Part shown: positions 38,319 through 51,064 of the stretch, in pieces | How the letters are laid out: every line of letters begins with the position of its first letter | Numbering within the stretch: position 1 is the first letter of the stretch | Source: Cacajao melanocephalus | Taxonomy: Eukaryota > Chordata > Mammalia > Primates > Pitheciidae | Reading direction: 5' to 3' | Length of the DNA: 64,000 nt | NCBI GenBank assembly: GCA_963573385.1 | Contig: CAUYLG010076716.1 | Coordinates: 26,400-90,399 of the forward strand | The notes under the pieces: model-generated | Seen by the model: the letters and a program-made list of their open reading frames with translations, nothing else | Told to the model about the DNA's origin: nothing | The model's database searches: none | Made by a program: the position numbers and the translations under genes

Positions 38319-38889
38319 TCACCTGCTTCTTCTCTATATTTTTCCCCTTTTTAATAAAATTTATCCTATCCAAAAGAAGACTTTTAATATGTGGAATGAA
38401 TGCCGAAGAGGTTCTGACTACATGATCAAAATTACTTATGTAATTTTGGGCCTGAGAGAGAATTGTATAGGGTCTACGAGATTTTATCACCAAGGACCAG
38501 AATCCCTCTTTTTATTCAATTCCTGAGAATGAGCATCAGTTCTTAGTTCCAATACACAAGCTCTCCCTCTGACTCCCAATCAGCCAGATGGAAATGGGTG
38601 GTCTCAGTGCTGTGGGCAGGAAGCAAGATGTTACTTTAGACTCTGCGTGCAGGACAGATCACTGTAGTAACAAATCTACATGTGGGTCTGGCCTTTCAGT
38701 CCTGGAATTCAAATGCGTATGAGGTTGCAAAGGAGCCTGGAAATTCAGTTGCCATCCCTTGACCTAGCCCAAAGCAAAACATGAAGAAGGTAACGAGGAG
38801 ACATTATTGTAAACTGAAATCATCTGGTATGCATAGCATAGGGATATATAAACATGAAGTTTAAAGCATATAGAATTCTCCAGTGCCAC

Positions 38890-39080
38890 TATCTTATAGT
38901 GTATGACAATTTATTCCTTCTAAAGTGCTACTTTATAATTTGATTCTTATAACTTTGTGAAGTAGAGAGGTGAATGTGCATTTGGCAGATTGAGAAACCA
39001 AGATTCTAAAAGGTCAAGTGACTTGCCTAAAGTCATAAATGAGACCTATGACAAAACGCCAGCCTTCTGATGCCCTAGGA
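38890..39080 (-). repeat. MIR-like element, reversed
   Basis: 'cagattgagaaaccaagatt', 'gtcaagtgacttgcctaaag' and 'cagccttctgatgccc' are the classical reversed MIR order. Confidence 0.7.
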
Positions 39081-39211
39081 CTTCTTTCTTTCTTTTTTTT
39101 TTCTTACAACATAATTTAATCTACATTAGCCTCCAAGGCTCCTAGGATTGGAATAAAATATGGCTCCTGTATTTTGTTTTGGTCCTCTAAAAAATGTTAT
39201 TTCTTTATCAT

Positions 39212-39213
39212 GG

Positions 39214-39282
<69 letters not shown>
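39212..39282. repeat. (TA)n(TG)n(TA)(CA)n palindromic microsatellite
   Basis: About 14 TG units, a short TATA spacer and about 16 CA units. The two arms are complementary, so the strand can fold into a hairpin. The poly Cys-Val/Thr-His frames here are repeat translations. Confidence 0.96.
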
Positions 39283-39284
<2 letters not shown>

Positions 39285-39499
39285 AAAAAGACACAAAACA
39301 AAGTAGACCTTATTGAATTATTGCCGAACAAAGACCTTTGTAACATTGCCAGCACCGTGGAGGTCGTTTGAGTGTATTGACCCAGGAGGGCTTCATGGAT
39401 GTGAGACGGGATCCTATGCTTAGCAGACAGCACACCTTGGTTAGTGTTCTACTGACATTGTTTTAAAATTCCTAATAATTTATGAACACGGAAACTTAT

Positions 39500-42190
39500 A
39501 TATTCATTTTGCACTGGGCCTGTCAAATTATGTATCCAGTCATGCTCCTATCCAATCACATCTCCTTCTCCCCCACAATACCCCTTATCCTAACTTCTAC
39601 GGATCCCTATTTTATCCCTTCAACTGTTGATAGACACTTAGGTTGTTTCTAAATCTTAGCTATTGTAAACAGTGCTGACAGTGCTGCAACAAACACTAAA
39701 GTGAAGACAAATCTTCAATATACTGATTTCCTTTCCTTCCGGTATATACCCAACAGTGGGGTTGCTGGGTCATATAGTAGCTCAATTTTCAGTTTTTTAA
39801 AGAACTTGCAAACTGTTCTCCATGGTAGCTGTACTAATTTACATTCCCAACAACAGTATACAAGGGTTCTCTTTGTATACTTGCCACATCCTTGCCAGCG
39901 TTTGTTACTGCCTGTCTTTTGGATATAAGCCATTTTATCTTGGGTGAGATAATCTCATTGTAGTTTCGATGTGCATTTCTCTGATAATCAGTTATGTTGA
40001 GCACCTTTTTAATATTCCTGTTTGCCATTTGTATGTCATCTTTTGAGAAATGTCTGTTCAAATTGTTTGCCCATCTTTTGATCAGATTATTAATTTTTTT
40101 CCCTATACAGTTGTTTAAGCTCCTCACATATTCTGATTGTTAATCCCTTGTCAGAGAAGTAGTTTGCAAATATTTTTTCTCACCCTGTGGGTTGTTTCTT
40201 CACTTTGTTGCTTGTATCCTTTACTGGGCAGAAGCTTTTTAACTCGATGCAATTCCATTTGCCTGTGTTTGTTTTGGTTGCCTGTGCTTGTGGGGTATTG
40301 CTCAAGAAGTCTTTGCCTGACCAGTGTCCAGAAGATTTTCCCAAAATGTTTCTTGCAGTAATTTCATCGTTTGAGGTCTTAGATTTAAGCCTTTAATCAA
40401 TTTTGTTTTAATTTCTTCATGTAGTTAGAGATAGGGGTCTAATTTTCTTCTGTTGCTTATGAACATCCAGTTTTTCCAGCACCATTTATTGAAGAGACTG
40501 TCTTTTTCCCAGTGTATGATCTTGGCACCTTTGTCAAAAATGAGTTCACTGTAGGTGTGTGGATTTGTTTCTGGGTTCTCTATTCTGTTCCATTGTTTAT
40601 GTGTCTGTTTTTAAGCCAGTACCATGCTGTTTTGGTTACTATAGCTCTCTAGTATAATTTGAAATCAGGTAATATAATTCCTCCAGTTTTGTTCTTTTTG
40701 GTTAGGATAACTATGATTATTCTGGGTCTGTTGTGGTTTTGTATATATTTTAGGATTGTTTTTTCTATTTTTATGAAGAATGCCACTGGTATTTTGATAG
40801 GGATTGCACTGAATCTGTAGATTGATTTGGGTAGTGTGGACATTTTAACAATATTTATTCTTCCCATCTATGAACATGAAATATTTTTCCACATTTTGGT
40901 GTCCTCTGTTCCTGCTTTCTAATATTGGTTCTCATGCTCTTATTTAAGTTAGCTTTCCCAACAGTTTAAAAACTTTATTAGACTTTAAAAAACAACTTTT
41001 GGTGGTGTTAACCCTATTTTCTGTTGTAATTATTTCATTCTTCACTTTCATTAGAGTCTACGTATTTGTCTAATTTCTTTTTTCCCCCAAGACAGTTTTA
41101 TTATAGCATGTCTAATTTCTTGAGATTAATATTTAGTTTTCTTTTGTAATTATACACTTAAGATTATAGCTTCCCTGCTAAACACTGATTTTGCTCTATA
41201 ACACAAGTTTTTCCATGAAAAAAATACTATCTTTCAGCTCAGAATATTTTAAAATTTTCACTGTGATTTCTTTTTACCCACTGTCATTTAGAAGAACATT
41301 TCTTACTGCTTATAAATTTTCTAGTTTAAAAGTTATCTCCATTTTCATTGATTTGCTTTCACAGAGCGTATTTTATAGTTTCAATTATTTAAAATTTGTT
41401 GAGACTTGCTTTATGATCCAACACATAGTCAATTTTTGTAAACATTTCATATGTGCTTAGTTGTTGAGTGTTGTGTTCTATATATGTAGATTAGGTCAGC
41501 TTATGAATCATGCTGTTCATGATCCTACTTTCCTCTAATTTCTTTCTGTGTGATTTGTCAGTTATTCCCACAGCGTTGGGTGGATTTTTCGATTTCTCTT
41601 CATAATTCTATTTTTTCATTAAATATTGTGAGACTATGCCATTACATAAATAAATGAAACTGTTTTATCTACCTAGTAAGTTAAGCCTTTTCTCAATGTG
41701 AAGTGTTAGTTTTAATGGACAGTAATGCTTTTTTTCTTAAAGTATCCTTTAGTGTATATTAATGTAGCACTTCTGTTCTCATTGTATCATCTACATTTCA
41801 CACCTTCTCTTCAATGTTTCATTTCTCTTGAGTTTCATTTTAGATAGTTTCTTCTGACTTGCTTTTCAGTTTACCAGTTCTCTACTACTTTATTTCTAAT
41901 TCGCTATAACACCCATCCTTGGCATTCTTAATTGGGATTATTGCATTACTTTGGTTCTAGAATTTTTCTTTCTCCCAAATTTGCCCTGTAATCTTTCATG
42001 GTTTTCAGTACTTTGCCAAAATTTCACATATTTTCCTTTATTCTTCCTGAACATCGGAAGCTGATAGTTTCAATATGTAAAGCCTGTGCTTGTTTGGTTT
42101 TATTGATCATGTTTCCTACTAATTCACTTTCATGATTGTTTCCTTGTATGCTGGGTTATCCTTGATTGTGTGACAGAAATTTCATTTGAA
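39500..42190 (-). repeat. L1M ORF2 fragment, reversed, long
   Basis: A continuous reversed ORF2: 'caacagtgctg'-like spacing, 'ggggttgctgggtcatatag', 'ccatggtagctgtactaatt', 'ccagtaccatgctgttttgg', 'tgaagaatgccactggtatt', then more diverged wording to about 42190. Many stops; inactive. Confidence 0.8.
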
Positions 42191-42294
42191 AAACTGGTTT
42201 TTACGGATATAGGACGACATTATATACCTCCAGAAAGGATTGTGCTGCTGTTGTTCCAGACACTTGAGAGCCTGAACCATCTGGTTTCACCTTA

Positions 42295-42482
42295 CTTCGG
42301 CACTATTGAAATTTCTGACTGATAATTTTTTATTGTGGAAGGGATGTCCTATGCCTTGTAGAAACTTTAGTAGCTTCCCTTGCCCCTCCCCACTAGATGT
42401 CAACAGCATCCCTTCCCAGTCATGACTATCAAAGATGTCTCTAGACATTGCCAAATGTTCCCTGGTACTTGAGAACCACTCC
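42295..42482 (+). repeat. MER5A-like DNA transposon remnant
   Basis: 'tgtggaagggatgtcctatg', 'cactagatgtcaacagcatc', 'gtctctagacattgccaaat' and 'cttgagaaccactc' reproduce the MER5A (hAT-Charlie) consensus order. Confidence 0.88.
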
Positions 42483-42489
42483 CTTAACC

Positions 42490-43680
42490 CAAAACTAGGT
42501 GATTTTATCAGGTTTAAAGATAATGGTGCCTGATCTCACTTTTGTACCTCTAACACATCAAAGCTTCCCAGCCTCTCAGTAATTTTTTTTAGAAGCCCTA
42601 GGTGGAAAACAATGCCAAATGTCATCTTTACCTCTTTGATCTTCTCTCAAATCTTAGTTCAGCAACTTTTACTTTGTAAAGTCTTTCAAGTAAAGTTTTA
42701 AAAATTATCTTTCTATTCCTATTGCTGTCAGTGGAGAGGAGACCCAAATTACCTACCATGCTTCGACATAGGATGAAACTATATACACACATTTCTGCTG
42801 CCTGGACAACCCCCTGTCATATCCTTTGATTTATCTGCAAATGTGATTATACAGTTTCTATATTACTGCCTGCGTTCCACATGGGTCATTATGCTACTTG
42901 AAATAGGTTCTCTCTTTTTTGCCATTCTTGAAGAGAAATGTTTAAAGACCCAATCTTCAGCTCTAAGTGTCAATGGCCTCTCCCAAAATATTATGTGTTT
43001 ACTGTAAATGCCCATTCATTTTCATTAGTGGTGTGTTTCCTATTTGGTATACTGTAGGTCTTGAAGATGGGAGCTCATACGTTGCTTTCTGCAATAGCTG
43101 CTTACAGAGAAGCTTAAAAATCATCTGGTCTGAACAGATGTGGAAACTGAAATGCAAAAAGTCCAAGTGAATAAATAATGTACTGTTGTGGGCTAACTAG
43201 AACTGAAAGAATATTTCATCCCTAGAGGAATGGGAAAGGCCAGAATGAATCAACTCACATGCAAACTGAGTAATCAAATGACAAGGTTTGGGTTTGGGAG
43301 ATGAGACAATATTTTCAAACTGTGAAGTGCAAAAAGGGAAGTTCAAATATTGGCTGTTTGTGTAGAGCACCTCTGACATAACTAACTCCATCTTAGGAAA
43401 AGACTTTATTTTGTATTTCATAGGGCACTTTGCCAATAAGGATAACATGTTTTGTTTAATAAACATACAAAGTAAAGATTGCGTCCAACCAGATAAGGTC
43501 ACAAACAAGCACACTCTTCCACCACTAGTTTTCACCAGAGGATTCTGTGACTATAAAACAATTAAGCCTTCAGGAGCTTAAAACAGCCATCTTAACTGAC
43601 AAGGTCTTGCAGTCACTTGTAATAAAAACTTGGCATCTACCACCAAAGGCTCTGCCGCCTCAGATATACTTCATTGCTAG
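42490..43680. other. intergenic, nothing recognised
   Basis: Unique-looking AT-rich DNA between MER5A and the MaLR provirus. Short open frames only, no exon signals I would defend. Confidence 0.4.
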
Positions 43681-43686
43681 GCCTAC

Positions 43687-44024
43687 TGCATTAGCCCGTT
43701 TTCATGCTGCTGATAAAGACACACCTGAGACTGAGACGTACCTTGGACTTTCACATGGCTGGGGAGGTCTCAGAATTATGGCAGGCCATGAAAGGCACTT
43801 CTTATATGGCAGCGGCAATGAAAAATGAGGAAGATGCAAAAGCAGAAATCCCTGATAAACCCATCAGATCTCATGAGACTTATTCACTATAATGAGAATA
43901 GCACAGGAAAGACCGGCCCCCATGATTCAATTACCTCCCCCTGAGTTTCTCCCGCAACATGTGGGAATTCTGGGAGATACAATTCGAGTTGAGATTTGGG
44001 TGGGGACACAGCCAAACCATATCA
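43687..44024 (-). repeat. 3' LTR of the MaLR provirus
   Basis: 338 bases. Compared with its partner it lacks the 'gaagaaaaagaggtttaatt' segment. Its ends are TGCATTAG and CATATCA. Confidence 0.92.
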
Positions 44025-45168
44025 TTCCACCCCTGGCCTCTCCAAATCTTATGTCCTCAAATTTCAAAACCAATCATGACTTCCCAACAGTCCCCCAAAG
44101 TCTTAATTCACTTCAGCTTTAACCCAAAAGTCCACAGTCCAAAGTCATATCTGAGACAAGGCAAGTCCCTTCTGCCTGTGAGCCTGTAAAATCAAAAGCA
44201 AGCTAGTTACTTCCTAGATACAATGGGGGTACAGGTATCGGGTAAATACAGCCATTTCAAATGGGAGAAATTGGCCAAAACAGAGGGGTTACAGGGCCCA
44301 TCAAAGTCTGAAATCCAGTGGGGCAGTCAAATTTTAAACCTCCAAAATGATATGCTTTGACTCCAGGTCTCACATCCAGGTCATGCTGATGCCAAAGGTG
44401 GGTTCCCATGGTCTTGGGTAGCTCCATCCTTGTGGCTTTGCAGGGTACAGCCTCTCTCCTAACTGCTTTCATGGGCTGGTGGTGTGTACAGGTGCACACT
44501 GCAAGCTGCCAGTGGATCTACCATTCTGGGGTCTGGAATACGGTGGCCCTCTTCTCACAGCTCCACTAGGCAGTACCACAGTAGGGACTCTGTGTGGGGG
44601 CTCGAACTCCACATTTCCCTTCCGCACTGCCCTAGCACAGGTTCTCCTTGAGGGTTCCGCCCCATAGCAAACTTTTGCTTAGGCATCCAGGCATTTCCAT
44701 ACATCTTCTGAAATCTAGCGGGAGGTTCCCAGACCTCAAATCTTGACTTGTGTGCACCTACAGGCTCAACACCATATGGAAGCTGCCAACGTTTGGGGCT
44801 TGCACCCTCTGAAACCATGGGCTAAGCTGTACCTTGGCCCCTTTTAGCAATAGCTGGAGCATCTGGGACACAGGGCACCAAGTCCCTAGGCTGCACACAG
44901 CATGGGGAGCCTGGGCCCAGGCCACAAAACCATTTTTTCCTCTTAGGCTGTGATGGGAGCAGCTTCCATGAAGACCTATGACATGCCCTGGAGACATTTT
45001 CTCCATTGTTTTGGGGATTAACGTTAATCTCCTTGTTACTTATGCTAATTTCTGCAGCCAGGTTGAATTTCTCCTCAAAAAATGGATTTTTCTTTTCCAC
45101 TGCATTGTCAGGCTGCAAATTTTCTGAACTTTTATGCTCCATTTCCCTTTTAAAATGGAGTGCTTCTG

Positions 45169-45495
45169 GCTGGACACAGTGACACATGCCTGTAATCCCA
45201 GCACTTTGGGAGGCCAAGGCAGACAGATCACCTGAGGTCAGGAGTTCAAGACCAGACTGGCCAACATGGTGAAACCTCGTCTCTACTAAAAAAGAAAAAA
45301 AAAAAAAAAAAAAAAAAAACCAAAAACGCTGGGTGTGGTGGTGGGTGCCTGTAATCCCAGCTAATCAGAAGGCTGAGTCAGGAGAATTGCTTGAACCCGG
45401 GAAGTGGAGGCTGCGGTGCGCTGAGATCATGCCACTGCACTCCAGCCTGGGCAACAGAGCGAAACTCCATCTCAAAAAGAAAAAGAAAAAAAAAT
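45169..45495 (+). repeat. Alu nested in the MaLR internal region
   Basis: 'ggctggacacagtgacacat', a long A-linker (45294-45319), 'cactccagcctgggcaacag' and an A-rich tail. A short flanking repeat, tgcttct/tgctttt, marks the insertion. The Alu is therefore younger than the MaLR. Confidence 0.92.
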
Positions 45496-45910
45496 GCTTT
45501 TAATGGCACCCAAGTCACCTTTTGAATGATTTGCTGCTTAGAAATTTCTTCTGCCAGATACCCTAAATCATCTCTCTCGAGTTCAAAGTTCCACAAATCG
45601 CTAAGTGAGGGGCAAAATACCACCAGTCTCTTTGCTAAAACATAACAAGGGTCACCTTTGCTCCAATTCCCAACAAGTTCCTGAACTCCATCTGAGACCA
45701 CCTCAGCCTAGATTTCATTGTCCACATCACAATCAGCATTTTTGTCAAAGCCATTCAACAAGTATCTAGGAGGTTCCAAACTTTCCCACATTTTCTTGTC
45801 TTCTGAGCCCTCCAAACTGTTGCAACCTCTGCCTGTTACCCAGTTCCAAAGATGCTTCCACATTGCAGGTATCTTTTCAGCAACACCCCACTCTACTGGC
45901 ACCAATTTAC

Positions 45911-46261
45911 TGTATTAGTTCATTTTAATGCTGCTGATAAAGACATACTCAAGACTAGGAAGAAAAAGAGGTTTAATTGGACTTACACTTCCACATGGCT
46001 AGGGTGGCCTTAGAATCATGGTGAGAGGTGAAAGGCATTTCTTATGTGGCAGTGGCAAGAGAAAAATGAGGAAGATGCAACAGTGGAAACCTCTAACCCA
46101 TCAGGTCTTGTGACACATTCACTATTATGAAAATAGCACAGGAAAGACCAGCCCCCATGATTCAATTACCACCACCCCCCTCTCCCTCCCACAACATGTG
46201 GGAATTCAGAGAGATACAAATCAAGTTGAGATTTGGGTGGGGACACAGTGAAACCTTATCA
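45911..46261 (-). repeat. 5' LTR of the MaLR provirus
   Basis: 351 bases, from tgtattag to cttatca. In - orientation the LTR end is followed by 'gtaaattggtgccagtagag', the usual MaLR primer-binding region. Confidence 0.92.
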
Positions 46262-46269
46262 CCTATGAA

Positions 46270-48000
46270 CCATCCAGACCCAATCAGGACTCCTTTTGTC
46301 TTCTCAGGGCTGCCTGGACTGGTTCATTAACCCTTTCCCCTATCTTTTTTCTCTTGATGTTAAATATTACTTTGTTGTAAGATATTTAACCTATAACATT
46401 TATATATTAATGTGCTATTATGTATGGTTTGCAATTTTAACTGACTTGTAGAGTGGCTTGAGCCTGTGTGCCCATGGTTTTGACTACCGAGTGAACAGAA
46501 AATACTAAGAATTGCCTCCTTGGAAACTCCATGTAGCCTGTGGCTTTTGTGATTGAAATAACATTAATCAAAGCCTAACATTGTGAACAGACACAAACAT
46601 GCATGGGCCTGGTTATCTCTAACTTTACACCACTTGTGACACTGTTTTTAAATGAAAGAAGAAAATGATGTTTATTGCTGTGTGTCACCAATTTTTGCAT
46701 TATTTCTTTGAACCATTGACAAACTGTGTGTGTGTGTGTGTGTGTGTGTTTATGAAGAAAGCACTTGACCATCTTATAAATCCATTGGAGATATTTTTAA
46801 ATTCCTATTTTTAGATGAGGCATCTGAGGCTTAAAGTGCTATAACTTGCAACAGGTCACCATGTTAGTAGGTGGTGGAGCTTGGGTATAAGATTGGGTCT
46901 GATCACAAAGGCCATGATTTTTCCTTATGTTGTGCTGCCCCTACAGTTTTTGTAGGGTCATGACTTCTCATTTGAGGACACAGAAATAAAAATGTGCATT
47001 ATAGGAGACCATTTTAATCTAAGTTGCTACTGAATTTTAGATGGGGATCTAGTGAGATGAGGGAGGTGTTATATCAGAAAGGATCTCTTTGGAGATGCTT
47101 GTAATAGGCCATTGGGAGAGCCCTTGATGGGGTCCTTCATTGTCTCCTACCTCTCACACTAAATCAGAAGTAGAAGCTAAAGAGCAGAGGTGTTTTGACT
47201 TTCTAATTCAGCACTGTCTTCCCATAACTTAGGCCAAAATTCTTCTGTGGGACAAATCCCTCCAAATATAATGGTTTCCCAGAGGTAGCCAAACCATTCT
47301 GATCTTTGGAACTAGGGCTGGAAGTCTTGGAGGTCAGGCAAAGTGATTGAGTAATTTGGTAACTCTTATGTTTTCTAGAACTTGAAGTATGAGGGAGGGC
47401 ATTTTCATTCTTGAAGGATTTTTCTCTTTCCTTCTATTACTGGCCAGCATAAGAAAATTGAGGACGACTATCTGTTGTGGTTCCTTCAACGGTAGATTTA
47501 ATTTCAGTGGCAAATATCTTCAAAATAACCCTGAATCAGCTCCAACTGGGTCTCATTTTGGTTCTGATCAAGCAACGGACATAGCCACAATATTGGTAGA
47601 TGGTGCTGGGAAATTCTGGGCAGTACATGATCCAATTTTCTTTAAATATTTTTTTTCGTGGCTAGGACATTGTTCTACTTTGTCAGATATATTTCCAGAC
47701 TGATTGACTGTGAGGTTACTTTAGGATAAAAACTCAAAGGTGGATTAGATGCCTGCTCCCCTTTGTCTCATACTGTCCCTCAAGTGCTTCTCACCAGCTC
47801 CTGCTCACTTGTTGCCTATATTATACCCTGCTTCATCCCACCTATAGGAGGAAGAAAGTGTTGGATGTATATTAGCTGTTCCTTAAAGGATATATGTATA
47901 CAAATGTATTCTGTTAGTTTCTATGTGTTTTACAGAAGCACTGGTGGCTGCAAATACTCTTGGGCTAGGTATTTGACAGAAAGTAAGCCAATGTTTGAAA
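46270..48000. other. intergenic with MIR-like and (TG)n pieces
   Basis: A (TG)n run lies at 46725-46749. A reversed MIR-like stretch is at about 46795-46930 ('tagatgaggcatctgaggct', 'caacaggtcaccatgttag'). The rest is unique-looking with no gene. Confidence 0.5.
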
Positions 48001-48011
48001 GAGCAATAATG

Positions 48012-48344
<333 letters not shown>

Positions 48345-48534
48345 TTAGATGGTACATTTTTACTATCTCTCAAAAATGAAATTATAAGACCACCCATGTG
48401 ACAAGACCTTAAATTCTTTCTCTATACCTTCCTCTTTCTCCTGAATCAGCTAATTCAGTTTCTGTGACCTTAGAGACAGACAGAATTGTGGTTGATAATG
48501 TTTCTCTAGAGTGTCTGAATTCTGTTTTGTCCAC

Positions 48535-48715
48535 TCACCAACTGCATGGGAAAGTTATTAGATTCTCCAAAACTCACTTTCAAAATCTGTAAAATGGGAA
48601 TAGTAGTACTCTTTACCTTGTAATATTATGACTATTAAATACATATAGAATGCTTAATAGACTAGTATATAGGAAGCCCTTAATACATTTATATACACTA
48701 TTATTTTCTATTGTG
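48535..48715 (+). repeat. MIR-like element
   Basis: 'caccaactgcatgggaaagt', 'caaaatctgtaaaatgggaa', 'tagtagtactctttacctt' and 'aggaagcccttaatac' match sense MIR. Confidence 0.75.
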
Positions 48716-49470
48716 GTAAAATACACATTAAAACATACCACTTTAACCATTTTAAAATGTACAGTTAAGGGGCATTAAATACATTTACATGGCTGTGCAG
48801 CCATCAGTACCATCCATCTCCAGAACCTTTTCATCTTCCCAAACTGAAACTCCATACCCATGAAATAGTATTTCCCCACTCCCTCTTCCTCCAGCCCCTG
48901 GAAACCACCATTCTACTTTCTGTCTCTATAATTTTGATTACTCTAGGTACTCCCTGTGTAAGTGGACTGTATTAGTCCATTTTCATACTGCTATGAAGAA
49001 AAACCCAGGACTGGGTAATTTATGAAGAAAAAGAAGTTTAATGCATTCTTTAAAGGAACAGCTCCACATGGCCTGGGAGGCCTCACAGTCATGGTGCAAG
49101 GCAAAGGAGAAGCAAAAGCACAGCTTACTTGGCAGCAGGCAAGAAAACTTATGCAGGGGAACTCCCATTTATAAAACCATCAGATCCTGTGAGACTTATT
49201 CACTACCATGAGAATATGGGAGAAACCGTCCCCATGATTCACTTATCTCCACCTGGCCCCACCCTTGACATGTGGGGATTATTACAATTCAAGTTGAGAT
49301 TTGAGTGGGGACACAGTCAAACCATGTCATGGACCACATAATATTTGTCCTTTTGTGACTGGCTTATTTCACTTAGTATCATGTCTTCAAGTTTCATTCA
49401 TGTAACATGTGTTGAAATTTCTTTTAAGGCTGAATAATATTCCATTATATTAATACATATATACTGCTAT
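48700..49470 (-). repeat. old L1 3'-end fragment split by an MST LTR
   Basis: 48700-48962 ('ccactttaaccattttaaaa', 'ctggaaaccaccattctact') and 49335-49470 ('cttatttcacttagtatcat', 'ggctgaataatattccatta') are the two halves of one reversed old L1/HAL1-like segment. Confidence 0.7.
48968..49329 (-). mobile_element. solo MST-type MaLR LTR with perfect TSD
   Basis: 'tgtattagtccattttcata' to 'accatgtca', 362 bases. A perfect 5-base duplication, tggac, lies at 48963-48967 and 49330-49334. No internal sequence, so it is a solo LTR. It is related to, but distinct from, the THE1 LTRs at 43.7-46.3 kb. Confidence 0.92.
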
Positions 49471-49914
49471 TATAGCAGTCAATGGAAGCTTTATTCCAAG
49501 CCACTGAAAAGGTGTGATTTCACTTACTTACTGGCCAAGACCCAGCTTTAGCAAGGATCATCATCTTTCCTAGACATATGATAAGTAATTAAGGCTTATG
49601 ATTTTAGAGTAAAATCCTAGGACCATCTTTAAGTCCTTTTTCCATCAGTGTTCATAAAGTCACTTATAAAATATAAAGTCAGTTATATCCTCCACTAGTT
49701 AAGATTTATCTCACTTTCTTTAAGGTAAAGAGTGCTTCTATTCCAGAGAGGCAAGACAAGCATATCCGTGCTCCAATATGCAGATTAAGGGAGGGAAGAT
49801 TTGGGGAAAAGTAGAAAAAAATTTGAAAAAGAAATCTGAAATCTAGATTTAGGACAAAAATAAGAACAAGGGAAGGAGGAGAAAGACTAGATAGAAAAAA
49901 CGGGACAAACCACT

Positions 49915-50520
49915 ATGACAGACTGTATTTTCCAAAGATCTCACCAATATACATCCCATCTTACATGCTCTTACAATGTGGCATTTACATTCTTCCATCA
50001 CGAGGTAGAATCTAGTTCCCCACTTCCCCAATCTGGGTAGATCACTTATAAATGGCTTAATATGATGAGACTGACTGGGTGTAGCTTCTGTGCTTTGGTC
50101 AGAAAAAAACATTACCTGTTTCATTATGGACCACTCAAGATGCCCAAGTGGAGAAGAACCGAGGCTTCCAGCTTACAGCCAGCACCAACTTGTCAGCTGA
50201 GTCAGGTAACTGGGAAGTGTATCTTCCAGTCCCACTCAAGCCATCCAGTTTTCAAGCCATCCAGTTTTCAGATGATGACAAACTCATATATTAATAATGA
50301 TGTTTTTTAGATGTTCAGAGATATGTTAATAAACATATTGAGATGATGACAGATAAGTCAATAAACATATCACTACAACCTTATCAGACACTCCAAATGA
50401 GAACTGCCCAGCTGAGCCCTTCTCAAATTCTTGATCAACAAACACCAAGAGAAATAAGTAACATTGTTGCTTTAATGCACTATATTTTGGGGTATTTTGT
50501 TATATAGAAATTAATAACTA
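49915..50520 (+). repeat. probable MLT1-class LTR
   Basis: 'gtggagaagaaccgaggctt', 'acagccagcaccaacttgtc', 'cagtcccactcaagccatcc' and 'tatattttggggtattttg' match the familiar MLT1-type order. A 16-base unit (caagccatccagtttt) is tandemly doubled at about 50237-50268. Confidence 0.55.
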
Positions 50521-50730
50521 ATATAGTTATTTTCTCTTACCATTTATCATCACACAATGATGGACATGAAGCAAACATTACCTTCAGAAGATTTCGACTC
50601 AGCAGCATCTATCGTGCACGAAGGGTCAGTGGAGAACTTCAAAGTTTTTTATTTCCATAGTGACAATCACAGCAAAGCGAAAGTGGGTAGCTGATCTAGA
50701 GAATATTTAGCCTCAGGGATTTATAACCCG

Positions 50731-51064
50731 TGCTATGGTTTGAATGTCTTCTCTAAAACTCATGTTAAAGTTTAATTGCCATTGTAACAGTATTAAGACA
50801 TGGGATCTTTAACAGGTGATGAGGCGATGAGGACTCCACCTTCATGAGTGGGATTAATGCTGTTATGAACAAAGCTAGAGCTCCCTTGCCTCTGTGGCTT
50901 TCTGCCTTCTGCCATGTGATGATGTAGCAAAAAAGTCCTTACAAGATACTGGTGCCATGATATTGGACTTCTCAGTTTCCAGAACTGCTGCACAATACAT
51001 TTCTGTTTACAAATTGCCCACTGTCAAGTATTCTGTTACAGGAACACAAAACATACTAAGCCAG
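50731..51064 (+). repeat. MSTD/MLT1-like MaLR LTR, + orientation
   Basis: 'tgctatggtttgaatgtctt', 'gatgaggactccaccttcat', 'gctagagctcccttgcctct', 'ggacttctcagtttccagaa' and a terminal 'acatactaag' fit a MaLR LTR. Strongly diverged. Confidence 0.8.

Larger units (their letters stand above)
43687..46261 (-). mobile_element. THE1-type MaLR provirus, nearly complete
   Basis: Two LTRs (43687-44024 and 45911-46261) share TGTATTAG-like and CATATCA-like ends and the diagnostic 'ttgagatttgggtgggg' and 'caggaaagaccggcccccat' regions. They flank an internal MaLR region interrupted by an Alu. A 5-base target duplication (cctac 43682-43686, cctat 46262-46266, one mismatch) brackets the unit. Orientation is -, so the 5' LTR is on the right. 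The left LTR is shorter by a small deletion near 43737. The internal frames are broken. Confidence 0.92.

Noticed and set aside
44257..45217. Several 60-131-codon frames
   Set aside because: They are in the decayed MaLR internal region and the nested Alu. No intact viral gene is present and I do not reconstruct one.
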